This document shows, one piece after another, positions 18,045 to 26,119 of a DNA stretch of 26,119 nt; within the stretch, counting starts at the first letter, position 1, and each line of letters begins with the position of its first letter. Source of the stretch: Bacteroidales bacterium (GTDB lineage Bacteria; Bacteroidota; Bacteroidia; Bacteroidales; Muribaculaceae); the NCBI GenBank assembly GCA_019416285.1, contig DXXM01000041.1:1-26119 (forward strand), read 5' to 3'. The notes beneath the pieces are model-generated. The model saw only the letters and a program-made list of their open reading frames with translations, ran no database searches and was not told where the DNA came from. Both the position numbers and the translations under genes were made by a program.

Positions 18045-18764
18045 ATGCTTATACTCTACCGCATTTATCAGATTTTCGTGATGTGTCCCCTCATTGTGGT
18101 CGCCACCATCATCACTGCTGTCGTGACTGTCGTCGGTTCGGCGCTCGGTTTCGGACGCTGGTGGGGATATTATCCCGAAATTCTGTGGTCCAGGCTTTTC
18201 TGCTGGCTTGCTTTCGTCAGAGTGACGGTGAGAGGGCGTGAGAACATCGATCCGAAGGTCAGCTATGTGTTCGTGGCCAACCATCAGAGTGCCTACGATA
18301 TTTTTACCATCTACGGCTATCTCGGCCATAATTTCCGGTGGATGATGAAGCAGAGTCTCCGCAAGATTCCCTTCGTTGGCTGGGCCTGCCGCTGGGCCGG
18401 ACAGATTTTTGTGGACAATTCCTCCGCTTCGGCCACACGTCACACCATGGAGCATGCCGAGCGTCAGTTGAGCGGCGGAATGTCGCTCGTGGTTTTTCCC
18501 GAGGGCGCACGCACCTGGGACGGCAAGATGCGTGCCTTCAAGCGCGGAGCCTACCGCCTGGCGGTCGAGTTCAATCTCCCGGTTGTGCCGCTGACAATCG
18601 ACGGCGCCTTCGACGTGATGCCGCGTTTCAAAAAACTCCCCGTCCCGGGACATATCTGCCTGACAATCCACAAGCCTGTCTACCCCTCAGCCGACGGTCA
18701 TGACCTCACAAGGCTCATGGAGGAATCCCGCTCCGCTATCGAATCCGGCTTGCGGAAGGCGTGA
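18045..18764 (+). CDS. plsC: 1-acyl-sn-glycerol-3-phosphate acyltransferase
   Basis: Transfers a second acyl chain to lysophosphatidic acid, giving phosphatidic acid for phospholipid synthesis at the inner membrane. The 239 residues start with a hydrophobic segment (about 8-35) that anchors the enzyme. The acyltransferase HX4D motif is NHQSAYD (79-85; His80 and Asp85), and the glycerol-phosphate binding motif is FPEGART (151-157). A later VPLTIDGAF stretch matches the family core. A strong promoter lies about 55 bases upstream. It appears monocistronic; only a short hairpin without a T-run (18834-18857) follows before groES. Confidence 0.92.
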   Translation: MLILYRIYQIFVMCPLIVVATIITAVVTVVGSALGFGRWWGYYPEILWSRLFCWLAFVRVTVRGRENIDPKVSYVFVANHQSAYDIFTIYGYLGHNFRWMMKQSLRKIPFVGWACRWAGQIFVDNSSASATRHTMEHAERQLSGGMSLVVFPEGARTWDGKMRAFKRGAYRLAVEFNLPVVPLTIDGAFDVMPRFKKLPVPGHICLTIHKPVYPSADGHDLTRLMEESRSAIESGLRKA

Positions 18765-18891
18765 GAGAGGTTAATAAACCTTTGTGGGTGAACAATATCC
18801 CCTCTGCGACCGTTTTAAATACCGACACGGGAGGGCTGAGGCTCTCTGCGGTCAGCCATGAGCGAACACTTCAACCATGAAATTGCCATTT

Positions 18892-18935
18892 TGTCAGTCG
18901 TCACTGACACGTATGGCCTCTGGCACGGTTTGTGC
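18892..18935 (+). promoter_or_regulatory. groESL upstream palindrome and sigma-54-like -24/-12 element
   Basis: TGTCAGT-N4-ACTGACA (18892-18909) is a perfect 7-bp inverted repeat. Eleven bases later, TGGCACG-N4-GTGC (18921-18935) matches the sigma-54 consensus TGGCACG-N4-TTGC with one change and the exact GG/GC spacing. It ends 74 bases before groES. No TAnnTTTG box and no CIRCE element were seen here. Function is inferred. Confidence 0.45.
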
Positions 18936-19009
18936 GATATCATGAAACGGAACCAACTCCGAAAAATAAAAAATTCAATATAATCAACTAAATTCTAATC
19001 AAGACAGTT

Positions 19010-19285
19010 ATGAATATCAAGCCATTAGCTGATAGAGTGCTGATCACTCCCACTCCCGTCGAGGAAGTGACAGCAGCAGGTATCATCATTCCCGACACGG
19101 CAAAGGAAAAACCTCTTCGCGGCACAGTCGTAGCCACCGGCAACGGCACCAAGGATGAAGAAATGGTCGTTAAAACCGGTGATGAAGTGCTCTTTGGCAA
19201 ATATGCCGGCTCGGAAGTGGAGCTTGACGGCACAAAATATCTCATCATGCGTCAGAGCGACATCCTCGCTGTAATCGAGAAGTGA
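19010..19285 (+). CDS. groES: Co-chaperonin GroES
   Basis: A 10-kDa co-chaperonin that caps the GroEL ring during protein folding in the cytosol. The 91 residues have the usual PLADRVLI start, the mobile loop (about 17-33, TAAGIIIPDTA) that docks on GroEL, and the core GDEVLFGKYAG and LIMRQSDILAVI ending. It is followed 38 bases later by groEL, the standard bicistronic operon. Confidence 0.97.
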   Translation: MNIKPLADRVLITPTPVEEVTAAGIIIPDTAKEKPLRGTVVATGNGTKDEEMVVKTGDEVLFGKYAGSEVELDGTKYLIMRQSDILAVIEK

Positions 19286-19323
19286 TATTTTTGAGATTCA
19301 AAACCTATTAATACAAAGGAAAA

Positions 19324-20961
19324 ATGGCAAAAGAAATTAAATTCGATATAAAGGCTCGTGAAGAGCTCAAAAAGGGTGTCGACGCTCTCGCCGACGCCGT
19401 TAAGGTTACGCTCGGTCCTAAAGGCCGCAACGTGATTATCGAGAAGAAATTCGGCGCTCCCCACATCACCAAGGACGGTGTCAGTGTGGCACGCGAGGTT
19501 GAGCTCGAGGATGCTTTCCAGAACATGGGCGCACAGCTCGTGAAGGAAGTGGCTTCCAAGACCGGTGACGATGCAGGCGACGGCACAACCACCGCAACCG
19601 TACTCGCACAGGCCATCATCAACGTCGGTCTCAAGAACGTGGCCGCCGGTGCCAACCCGATGGACATCAAGCGCGGTATCGACCGTGCCGTGGCTGTCGT
19701 TGTCGAAGGCATCAAGGCTCAGAGCGAGGAAGTGGGCGACGATTTCAAGAAAATCGAAGACGTGGCCCGCATCTCAGCTAACAATGACGAGGCTATCGGC
19801 CGTCTCATCGCCGAGGCTATGAAGAAGGTGAAGAAAGAAGGTGTTATCACCGTCGATGAGGCCAAGGGAACTGAAACCACTGTCGATATCGTCGAGGGTA
19901 TGCAGTTTGACCGCGGTTACATCTCGCCCTACTTCGTGACCAATACCGAGAAGATGGAGTGTGTGATGGAAAGCCCCTACATCCTCATCTACGACAAGAA
20001 GATTTCAAACATCAAGGATATTCTCCCCGTTCTCGAGGCTACCGCACAGTCCGGCCGCGGTCTGCTCATCATCTCCGAGGATGTCGACCAGGAAGCTCTC
20101 GCAACTCTCGTTGTCAACCGTCTCCGCGGTTCTCTGAAAGTCTGCGCAGTCAAGGCTCCCGGCTTCGGCGACCGCCGCAAGGAGATGCTTGAGGACATCG
20201 CAGTGCTCACCGGCGGTGTGGTTTTTTTCGAAGAGGAGGGCATGCAGCCCGCAACCGCCACTGTCGACCCGCCCGGCCGCGCTGAGAAAATCACCGTCAA
20301 TAAGGAAAACACCACCATCGTCAACGGTGCTGGCAACAAGGACGCTATCGCAGCCCGCGTAGCCATGATCAAGACTCAGATCGAGCAGACCACCAGCGAC
20401 TATGACCGCGAGAAACTCCAGGAGCGTCTCGCCAAGCTCGCCGGCGGTGTGGCAGTGCTCCACATCGGCGCTCCCAGCGAGGTTGAGATGAAGGAGAAGA
20501 AAGACCGCGTTGACGACGCTCTTTCCGCAACCCGTGCGGCTATTGCAGAGGGTATCGTCCCCGGCGGCGGTGTGGCTTACATCCGCTGCGTGAAATCGCT
20601 CGAAAACCTCAAGGGCGCCAACGACGACGAGACTACCGGTATCAACATCGTGCTCCGCGCCATCGAGGAGCCCCTCCGTCAGATTGTGGCCAACGCAGGT
20701 GAGGAAGGTGCCGTTGTGGTTCAGAAGGTGAAGGACGGCAACGCCGACTTCGGCTACAACGCCCGCACCGGCAACTACGAGAACCTCCTCGCAGCCGGCG
20801 TCATCGATCCTGCCAAGGTTACCCGTGTGGCTCTTGAAAACGCCGCTTCGATTGCCGGAATGTTCCTCACCACTTCCTGCGTCATCGCCGACAAGAAAGA
20901 GGACAATCCTGCACCCGCAATGCCCGCTCCCGGCATGGGTGGCATGGGCGGCATGATGTAA
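19324..20961 (+). CDS. groEL: Chaperonin GroEL
   Basis: ATP-driven 60-kDa folding chaperonin forming double seven-subunit rings. The 545 residues carry TLGPKGRNV (29-37), GDGTTTAT (86-93, with the nucleotide-site Asp87) and the equatorial RVDDALSATRAA. The C-terminus is the typical Gly-Met tail (GMGGMGGMM). One short stretch of the apical domain (residues 301-317) departs from the family: FF where Ile-Ser is usual, QPA where Lys/Glu-Leu-Glu is usual, and PP where Met-Leu or similar is usual. Flanking residues are normal and the frame is intact. This could be real divergence or a local sequence error. A terminator follows. Confidence 0.97.
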   Translation: MAKEIKFDIKAREELKKGVDALADAVKVTLGPKGRNVIIEKKFGAPHITKDGVSVAREVELEDAFQNMGAQLVKEVASKTGDDAGDGTTTATVLAQAIINVGLKNVAAGANPMDIKRGIDRAVAVVVEGIKAQSEEVGDDFKKIEDVARISANNDEAIGRLIAEAMKKVKKEGVITVDEAKGTETTVDIVEGMQFDRGYISPYFVTNTEKMECVMESPYILIYDKKISNIKDILPVLEATAQSGRGLLIISEDVDQEALATLVVNRLRGSLKVCAVKAPGFGDRRKEMLEDIAVLTGGVVFFEEEGMQPATATVDPPGRAEKITVNKENTTIVNGAGNKDAIAARVAMIKTQIEQTTSDYDREKLQERLAKLAGGVAVLHIGAPSEVEMKEKKDRVDDALSATRAAIAEGIVPGGGVAYIRCVKSLENLKGANDDETTGINIVLRAIEEPLRQIVANAGEEGAVVVQKVKDGNADFGYNARTGNYENLLAAGVIDPAKVTRVALENAASIAGMFLTTSCVIADKKEDNPAPAMPAPGMGGMGGMM

Positions 20962-21005
20962 TTATCGCCCCCGCATAACTCATAAGTATTTAAAATACCC
21001 AATTA

Positions 21006-21045
21006 CGGCCTCCGCGCTCATTCAGGCGTGGAGGCCGCTTTTTTT
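21006..21045 (+). terminator. Terminator after groEL
   Basis: CGGCCTCCGCGC (21006-21017) pairs with GCGTGGAGGCCG (21026-21037), a 12-bp stem with one G-U pair, followed by CTTTTTTT. Confidence 0.9.
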
Positions 21046-21075
21046 GCTCTTAAGTTAAATAATGGTTCTCAATGC

Positions 21076-21106
21076 TTGTAAATTAGCGAATTAAGTCGTA
21101 GCTTTG
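21076..21106 (+). promoter_or_regulatory. Promoter of the large secreted pectinesterase gene
   Basis: TTG (21076-21078), N20, TAGCTTTG (21099-21106) fits the Bacteroidetes vegetative consensus. It leaves a leader of about 110 bases that is AT-rich just before the start codon. Confidence 0.6.
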
Positions 21107-21226
21107 CAATGATGGAAATTGTTGTCTCTTGCTATTTTTAGGTTAATCTGACAATAAGTAGACCCCTTTTCGGCACATTATTTAATTATCAATAAATTTA
21201 ATACCAATCATTACAAATTTCTACTC

Positions 21227-24200
21227 ATGACAAAAAGAATCTGGAATCTTGTCCTTGTTCTTGCCTGTTTGCTCGGCTATCAGTCGGCAAAAGGTGAATT
21301 CAGGGACATAAAGATTGATTTGACTAACGGAAATCTGCTGACCGAAGCAGAAATTTCGAGTAAATCATCCACCACTTTTGGAGTCGCCATTGCCGCCGAC
21401 GGCACTGCGACCCGTGTAGTGGCCGACGATGCCTCTTCCGCGATTACCTTATCCGGAAAATATCACTCTGACGAACATGGCTGGGGCAATTTCAGCTCGA
21501 CCGTAAAGGTCGACGGCCCGGTGAAAGTCTCTATGGGCACCTGTGCCTGGGGCGGTGATGTCACCGTCAAGAACGATAAGGGCGAGACTGTGGCTACTTT
21601 CAACACCAACACCGGCGCATGCTATCATCAGAACAAAGAAGCCAACATCGCGTCCGCTATATATAAAGGTGATGCGACTACTCTTACAATTTCCGGCGGC
21701 AGCTACACTCCGTATGTGGCCGTTGAAAAAATCGACCCCTCTGAAATCGCCGAGGACTATGAGGTTTCTTTCGGTTTCGGCAATTATCCTGATGCCGGAG
21801 TGCTTCCCGCTGCTATGAAAGTAGAGGCAGGCAAGACTTTCACAATCCCCGCCAACTTCACCCTCTATGCCGACGGCAAGACTCTCACCGGTTGGACCGA
21901 CGGCTCGAAAACATATCAGATTGGCGAGATTGTGACCGTGACTGCTCCTCTCGCGCTGACTCCGGTCTTTGTCGACAATACCGTCACTCTCGCCGACCGC
22001 ACCGAGCCTGTGACACTCCGGTGGGATTTCCAGCGTCAGAACGGCGCGCCGACAGTCGGATTCCAGAATGTGACGGGCTTTTGGGTTACCCAGGCCACAA
22101 TCGGTACCGAAGTCATCGATGTGAAGCTCGATTTCGACACTAACAACGGTGGCAAGATTGCTAATGGCGGCTGGAGCGACTGGGCTCAGATGAACTCCGG
22201 CACCACCTTCAAGGTTCCTTCCTGCAAGGGTGCCGTAGTCTCGATGGAGGCTTATGGTGCTCCGAGCACTACTACTGTCGATGGTATTGTTGTCGGCGAC
22301 GGTACGAAATCTCCCTCTTTCACCTGCCAGAGCAAGGCCGAGTTTGTCGACCTCGTGATTGGCGACGGTTCCTACTACCGTTATATCCAGGTCATGCTTC
22401 CCTTCGTACCTAAAGATCTTAGCGGAACAACATTCAATGATCAGGAGGCATCTGTCGTTTGGGCGTTCAATTCCGCCAACTATATGGAAGATGTCGTGTC
22501 CGCCCCTGAAGGTGCGTTCTCGATAGCCAACTTCGACATAGGTGTCTGCTCGTTCAAGAAAGTTGTCAGCACAACTGTATGCCCCGATATCAAGTTTGTG
22601 GATATAGCGTCGGGTAATGGTGCCTCCGACATTCTTAAATGGACTGTGAAACCGGCCAAGGGCCTTTCATTCACTCCTGTGAGTGTAAGTTTCTACATCG
22701 GTCGTGACGGTACTGACGGCGCAGGTAACGATGTCACTGTACGTGGTGAAGTCACCGGCGGCGAGTCAATTGATTTCGCTTCGATTACTCCTCACCGCAA
22801 TAACAAGACTCAGGCAGATGATAAGTTTGGCTCTCTTGATTCCTATACGGTCAAGTTTGAATACACCCTCACTCCCGACCAGCAGAAAGCCCTCACTTCA
22901 GGCGATGGTTTCAACCTCGTCATGAACAACGGTTACGCAACAAACAAAGGTCTTCTTGTTTCAGACGTTCATATCAACGGTATCCTCAACGGTACCGTCG
23001 AGGCAGTGGAGAAATTCACACTCAAAGTTTCCCAAAATATCGAGTCTGCCGGAAATGTGACGGCTTATCCCGGAGCTTCGGAATATGAAGCCGGCACGGA
23101 GGTTGTTCTGACTGCCGCCCGCAACTTTGGTTATAAATTCATCAATTGGACAGACGGCACAGGCAAGGAACTCTCGACTGCTCCTTCGTTTACATATACA
23201 GTAAATGAAAATGCAGAAGTTATTGCAAACTTCGAGCAGCTTCGCACATTCGCACTTGACTATAAGGTTGAAGGCGGTGCAAACCTCTATATGGTCACTC
23301 CGACTCCAGCCCCCGAAGTGGTCGACGGCAAAAATATGTATGAAGAGGGAACTACTGTGACCCTCGCCGCAAGCAGCAATCCGATTCTTACTTTCACCAA
23401 CTGGAACGACGGTCAGTCATCGAGCGAAATCCAGTTCGTCATGGATACCGACAAATCATTCACAGCTGTTTATTCCGCTACCGACTTCGTGGCCGGTTGG
23501 GACTTTGTCCGCGCAGGTAATAACGGACGCGTAGCTGATTTTGCCGCTCCCGACAATGATGCTGCGGCACTCGTGCTCCGCAATGCCGACGGCGACTCAC
23601 AGGGCTGGCTCGACAAGAGCGCATCGGCCGGTGGTTACGAGGGTCGTCCCGGTGGTGTGAACTGGCGCACTGACGGCCTTGGAAACTACTATTGGCAGAC
23701 TATGGTCAATGCCGAGGCCTTCACTGAGCTTAAGGTAATCACCGCTATGGTCTATAACTACAACGCATATCAGAAATACAATGTGCAGTATTCTCTTGAC
23801 GGCGAAAACTGGGAGACCGTAGGTACTATCTTCATGCAGGGTACAAAGAACTGGACAGACGGTGAGTTTGCCCTGCCTGCTGCCGCAAACAATCAGAAGT
23901 CGGTTTATCTCCGCTGGATTGCCGACAAATCGTCTGACATCGACGGTACTAAATCGAATAACGATGGTGCTTGCATCGGTGCGACATACATTCTCGGTAC
24001 CGCCAAGCTGATTGACGACGGAACTGCTCCCGTGCTTGTTTCATTCGTTCCCGAAGAGGGTTCGGCGACTGCCTCGATCAATGGTAAGATTGTGCTTACT
24101 TTTGACGAGAAGGTGAAAGTCAGTGAAGGTGCGAAAGCCACTATCGGCAATCTCGAACTGACTCCCTCTGTAACCGGTAAGACAATTCTCTTCCAGTACA

Positions 24201-25717
24201 AGAATCTTGCCTACGCTACAAAATACACATTCTCGCTTCCCGCAAATAGCGTGATGGACCTTACCGACAATGCCATCAAAGAAGCAATCACCATCAATTT
24301 CACGACCAAGACACGTCCGGCTGTTGTCAAGACACTCTTCGACGCCGAGGTCCGTACAGCTGATGAACTCGTTGCCGCTATCAAGGCTGCCGGTGCACGC
24401 GAGGATAAGACAAAGCGTTTCCGTATCTTCATCCACGACGGTTTCTATCGTCTCCCGGCGAGCGCTACCGCAACTAAAGTGGGCAGTGACGGAAAGGCTT
24501 ATCCTGACCCGACCACTTATGTCAACACTCCCAATATCTCGTTCATCGGCGAAAGCATGGATGGCGTGGTCATCACCAACACTGTTCCCACCGGCGAAGG
24601 TAATAACGGTTTCGGAACCGCCAACCTTCTTGAAGGTATAGGCAAGGGCGATGTGCTTCGTCTTGACAACGGCGCTACCAACACCTATTTCCAAAACCTC
24701 ACCATGAAGAGCTCTATGGGCGATGCCCGCGGTCGTGATATCGTTCTCAACGACGGATCGAACAAGACCATGATGAAAGATGTCTGCCTCTGGGCTTATC
24801 AGGATACATACGTGTCAAACAATGAGCAGGGCCGCTTCTATTTCGAAGGCGGTGTCCTCCGTGGCCGTACCGACTTCCTCTGCGGCAAGGGCGATGTCTA
24901 CTACAACGCTGTCACTCTCCAGATGTGTGAGAAGGGTGGCTATCTTGCCGTGCCTTCCAACCCCAGAAAATATGGTTATGTATTCAAGGATTGCGAGATT
25001 GTAGGCGAGAAAGATGACATAGATGGAAACTACACTCTCGGCCGTCCGTGGGGCAAGGGAACTCCGACTGCCATCTATATTGACACCAAGATGACTGTCA
25101 AGCCTTCCGCTATCGGCTGGAATGAGATGAGCGGCGGTTGGCCCGCACGTTTTGCCGAGTATAATTCCATGACTTCTACCGGCACAGTGATTGACCTCAG
25201 CCAGCGCAAGACTATCTTTGCCGATACACACGAAAACAATCCTGTTCTCACCAAGGCTGAGGCCGAAGCTATGAGCTATGAGGCTGTGATGGGGTCAAAT
25301 GACGACTGGGATCCTGCAAGCTTTACCGAGCAGGCTCCGGCTCCTGCAAATGTAGCTCTTGAGAATGGTGTTCTCTCGTGGGACGACAGTGACTACGTTT
25401 CATGCTGGGCTGTCTGCAAGGATGGCAAGGTGATTGCCTTCACCACCGAACCTAAGTTCGACACTCAGACAAGCCGTGCCGACGAGGGCGTCTATTCAGT
25501 GCGTGCAGCCAACGAAATGGGTGGTCTCGGTGAAGCCGTGACTGTCGGAGGTTCGACCTCTTCGATTGTCGACACTGCTGTTGATTCTGAAATCGTCTCG
25601 ACTGTCTATTACAACACTCAGGGTATCCGCGTCAGCTCCGATGCCAAGGGCGTTCTCATCAAGGTCGACACCCTCGCCTCCGGTCGCACAGTGGCCACAA
25701 AGGTTATCGTGAAATAA
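21227..25717 (+). CDS. Large secreted multidomain protein with pectin methylesterase domain
   Basis: The 1,496 residues begin with a signal peptide (about 1-22). InlB/Listeria-Bacteroides-type beta repeats are recognisable near 178-250, 597-671 and 672-751 (for example FGYKFINWTDG, then NAEVIANFE). A jelly-roll or discoidin-like module spans about 754-930 (KYNVQYSLDGENWETVG). A Big_5/SbsA-like Ig domain spans 933-1031. The pectinesterase domain spans about 1034-1335 with YQDTY (Asp1193), RTDFLCG (Asp1216) and LGRPWG (Arg1273), matching the two catalytic Asp and the Arg of the family. The usual GQAVAL Gln appears replaced in GRDIVL (Arg1170). An FnIII-like module follows (1368-1440), then a YYNTQGIRV...TKVIVK tail resembling Bacteroidetes C-terminal sorting domains. 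It probably demethylates pectin outside the cell. No SusC/SusD or other carbohydrate genes are adjacent. Confidence 0.85.
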   Translation: MTKRIWNLVLVLACLLGYQSAKGEFRDIKIDLTNGNLLTEAEISSKSSTTFGVAIAADGTATRVVADDASSAITLSGKYHSDEHGWGNFSSTVKVDGPVKVSMGTCAWGGDVTVKNDKGETVATFNTNTGACYHQNKEANIASAIYKGDATTLTISGGSYTPYVAVEKIDPSEIAEDYEVSFGFGNYPDAGVLPAAMKVEAGKTFTIPANFTLYADGKTLTGWTDGSKTYQIGEIVTVTAPLALTPVFVDNTVTLADRTEPVTLRWDFQRQNGAPTVGFQNVTGFWVTQATIGTEVIDVKLDFDTNNGGKIANGGWSDWAQMNSGTTFKVPSCKGAVVSMEAYGAPSTTTVDGIVVGDGTKSPSFTCQSKAEFVDLVIGDGSYYRYIQVMLPFVPKDLSGTTFNDQEASVVWAFNSANYMEDVVSAPEGAFSIANFDIGVCSFKKVVSTTVCPDIKFVDIASGNGASDILKWTVKPAKGLSFTPVSVSFYIGRDGTDGAGNDVTVRGEVTGGESIDFASITPHRNNKTQADDKFGSLDSYTVKFEYTLTPDQQKALTSGDGFNLVMNNGYATNKGLLVSDVHINGILNGTVEAVEKFTLKVSQNIESAGNVTAYPGASEYEAGTEVVLTAARNFGYKFINWTDGTGKELSTAPSFTYTVNENAEVIANFEQLRTFALDYKVEGGANLYMVTPTPAPEVVDGKNMYEEGTTVTLAASSNPILTFTNWNDGQSSSEIQFVMDTDKSFTAVYSATDFVAGWDFVRAGNNGRVADFAAPDNDAAALVLRNADGDSQGWLDKSASAGGYEGRPGGVNWRTDGLGNYYWQTMVNAEAFTELKVITAMVYNYNAYQKYNVQYSLDGENWETVGTIFMQGTKNWTDGEFALPAAANNQKSVYLRWIADKSSDIDGTKSNNDGACIGATYILGTAKLIDDGTAPVLVSFVPEEGSATASINGKIVLTFDEKVKVSEGAKATIGNLELTPSVTGKTILFQYKNLAYATKYTFSLPANSVMDLTDNAIKEAITINFTTKTRPAVVKTLFDAEVRTADELVAAIKAAGAREDKTKRFRIFIHDGFYRLPASATATKVGSDGKAYPDPTTYVNTPNISFIGESMDGVVITNTVPTGEGNNGFGTANLLEGIGKGDVLRLDNGATNTYFQNLTMKSSMGDARGRDIVLNDGSNKTMMKDVCLWAYQDTYVSNNEQGRFYFEGGVLRGRTDFLCGKGDVYYNAVTLQMCEKGGYLAVPSNPRKYGYVFKDCEIVGEKDDIDGNYTLGRPWGKGTPTAIYIDTKMTVKPSAIGWNEMSGGWPARFAEYNSMTSTGTVIDLSQRKTIFADTHENNPVLTKAEAEAMSYEAVMGSNDDWDPASFTEQAPAPANVALENGVLSWDDSDYVSCWAVCKDGKVIAFTTEPKFDTQTSRADEGVYSVRAANEMGGLGEAVTVGGSTSSIVDTAVDSEIVSTVYYNTQGIRVSSDAKGVLIKVDTLASGRTVATKVIVK

Positions 25718-25773
25718 TCTGTTTGGACTCTCGATAACATCCTCAGAGGATAATAGAAATATTGATAATCCTG

Positions 25774-25812
25774 GCAGGAGTGACTGAATCTCGTAGTCAC
25801 TCCTGCTTTTTT
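25774..25812 (+). terminator. Terminator after the pectinesterase gene
   Basis: GCAGGAGTGACT (25774-25785) and AGTCACTCCTGC (25795-25806) form a perfect 12-bp stem with a nine-base loop, followed by TTTTTT. Confidence 0.95.
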
Positions 25813-26119
25813 GTATGTAAGTCCAAGAATAAAGTGCAAAAAAATAGTTCAAATGTGGGTTTACTAATATGTATGAATTTTTTTGGAAACATATCATTAT
25901 ACAAGGAGAATGATTAATTACAATTGAATGATTTATATGTAATGTTATAAGTAGGGGGGAAGATATTTTTGACAAATTTGAAGAAGATTGGATGCTTGAA
26001 TACAGAGTATAGTATAGAAGCTGAAAATAAAATTAGATTTTAAATGTTTTATATAAAAATGTTATTATAAGTGAGTAATCAAATTTATTTATTGTAAAAT
26101 ATCTTCATGACTTATACGT
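25813..26119. other. Very AT-rich tail without a recognisable gene
   Basis: About 300 bases of markedly lower G+C than the rest of the window. No reading frame of useful length, repeat array or RNA gene is seen. An ATG at 26107 (MTYT...) could begin a gene that continues outside the window, but four codons give no identity. Confidence 0.5.

Noticed and set aside
18765..19009. CIRCE heat-shock element upstream of groES
   Set aside because: No TTAGCACTC-N9-GAGTGCTAA-like repeat is present; the palindrome found (TGTCAGT-N4-ACTGACA) is different.

Overview
The window reads as a core-genome segment of a Bacteroidales bacterium. The supporting signs are a dxs-trkA-trkH cluster, a three-gene di-haem succinate:quinone oxidoreductase (cytochrome b, flavoprotein, iron-sulphur order), lipid-anchored and signal-peptide-bearing envelope proteins, and several upstream regions with the Bacteroidetes -7 box TAnnTTTG, often with TTG/TTTG about 20 bases upstream. 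The intermediate G+C and the style of the large secreted protein suggest a gut member, possibly Muribaculaceae. That family assignment is inference and was not tested against a database.

Layout. 1-6520 (+): an incoming terminator, then purB, a 62-residue membrane protein, dxs, trkA and trkH. They are tightly packed or overlapping and end at a bidirectional hairpin. 6627-7433 (-): a secreted S1/P1-type nuclease with all nine zinc ligands. 7551-8586: a divergent HxlR-type regulator and cupin pair with an inverted repeat in the shared control region. 8784-9530 (-): an N-acetylmuramidase-like lysozyme. 9849-11309 (-): the M20C dipeptidase PepD. 11515-12371 (+): a tiny membrane protein followed by an OmpH/Skp-like lipoprotein, closed by a near-ideal terminator. 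12958-13461 (-): an ECF sigma factor with no visible anti-sigma partner. 14130-17638 (-): sdhCAB/frdCAB. 18045-18764 (+): a PlsC acyltransferase. 19010-20961 (+): groES-groEL. 21227-25717 (+): a 1,496-residue secreted multidomain protein with a pectin methylesterase domain. 25813-26119 is very AT-rich and has no recognisable gene.

Most genes are housekeeping: purine synthesis, isoprenoid precursor synthesis, potassium uptake, anaerobic respiration, protein folding and phospholipid synthesis. The accessory content is the secreted degradative proteins (nuclease, muramidase, pectinesterase).

I did not find a clearly new multigene system. The points most worth a second look are: a sigma-54-like -24/-12 element and a 7-bp palindrome upstream of groES; a compact cluster of substitutions at normally conserved GroEL positions, which may be a sequence artefact; the modular pectinesterase without polysaccharide-utilisation neighbours; a 15-base near-palindromic motif shared by purB and a distant intergenic region; and repeated ACAAAnTTGTTACAA boxes upstream of the sigma factor.
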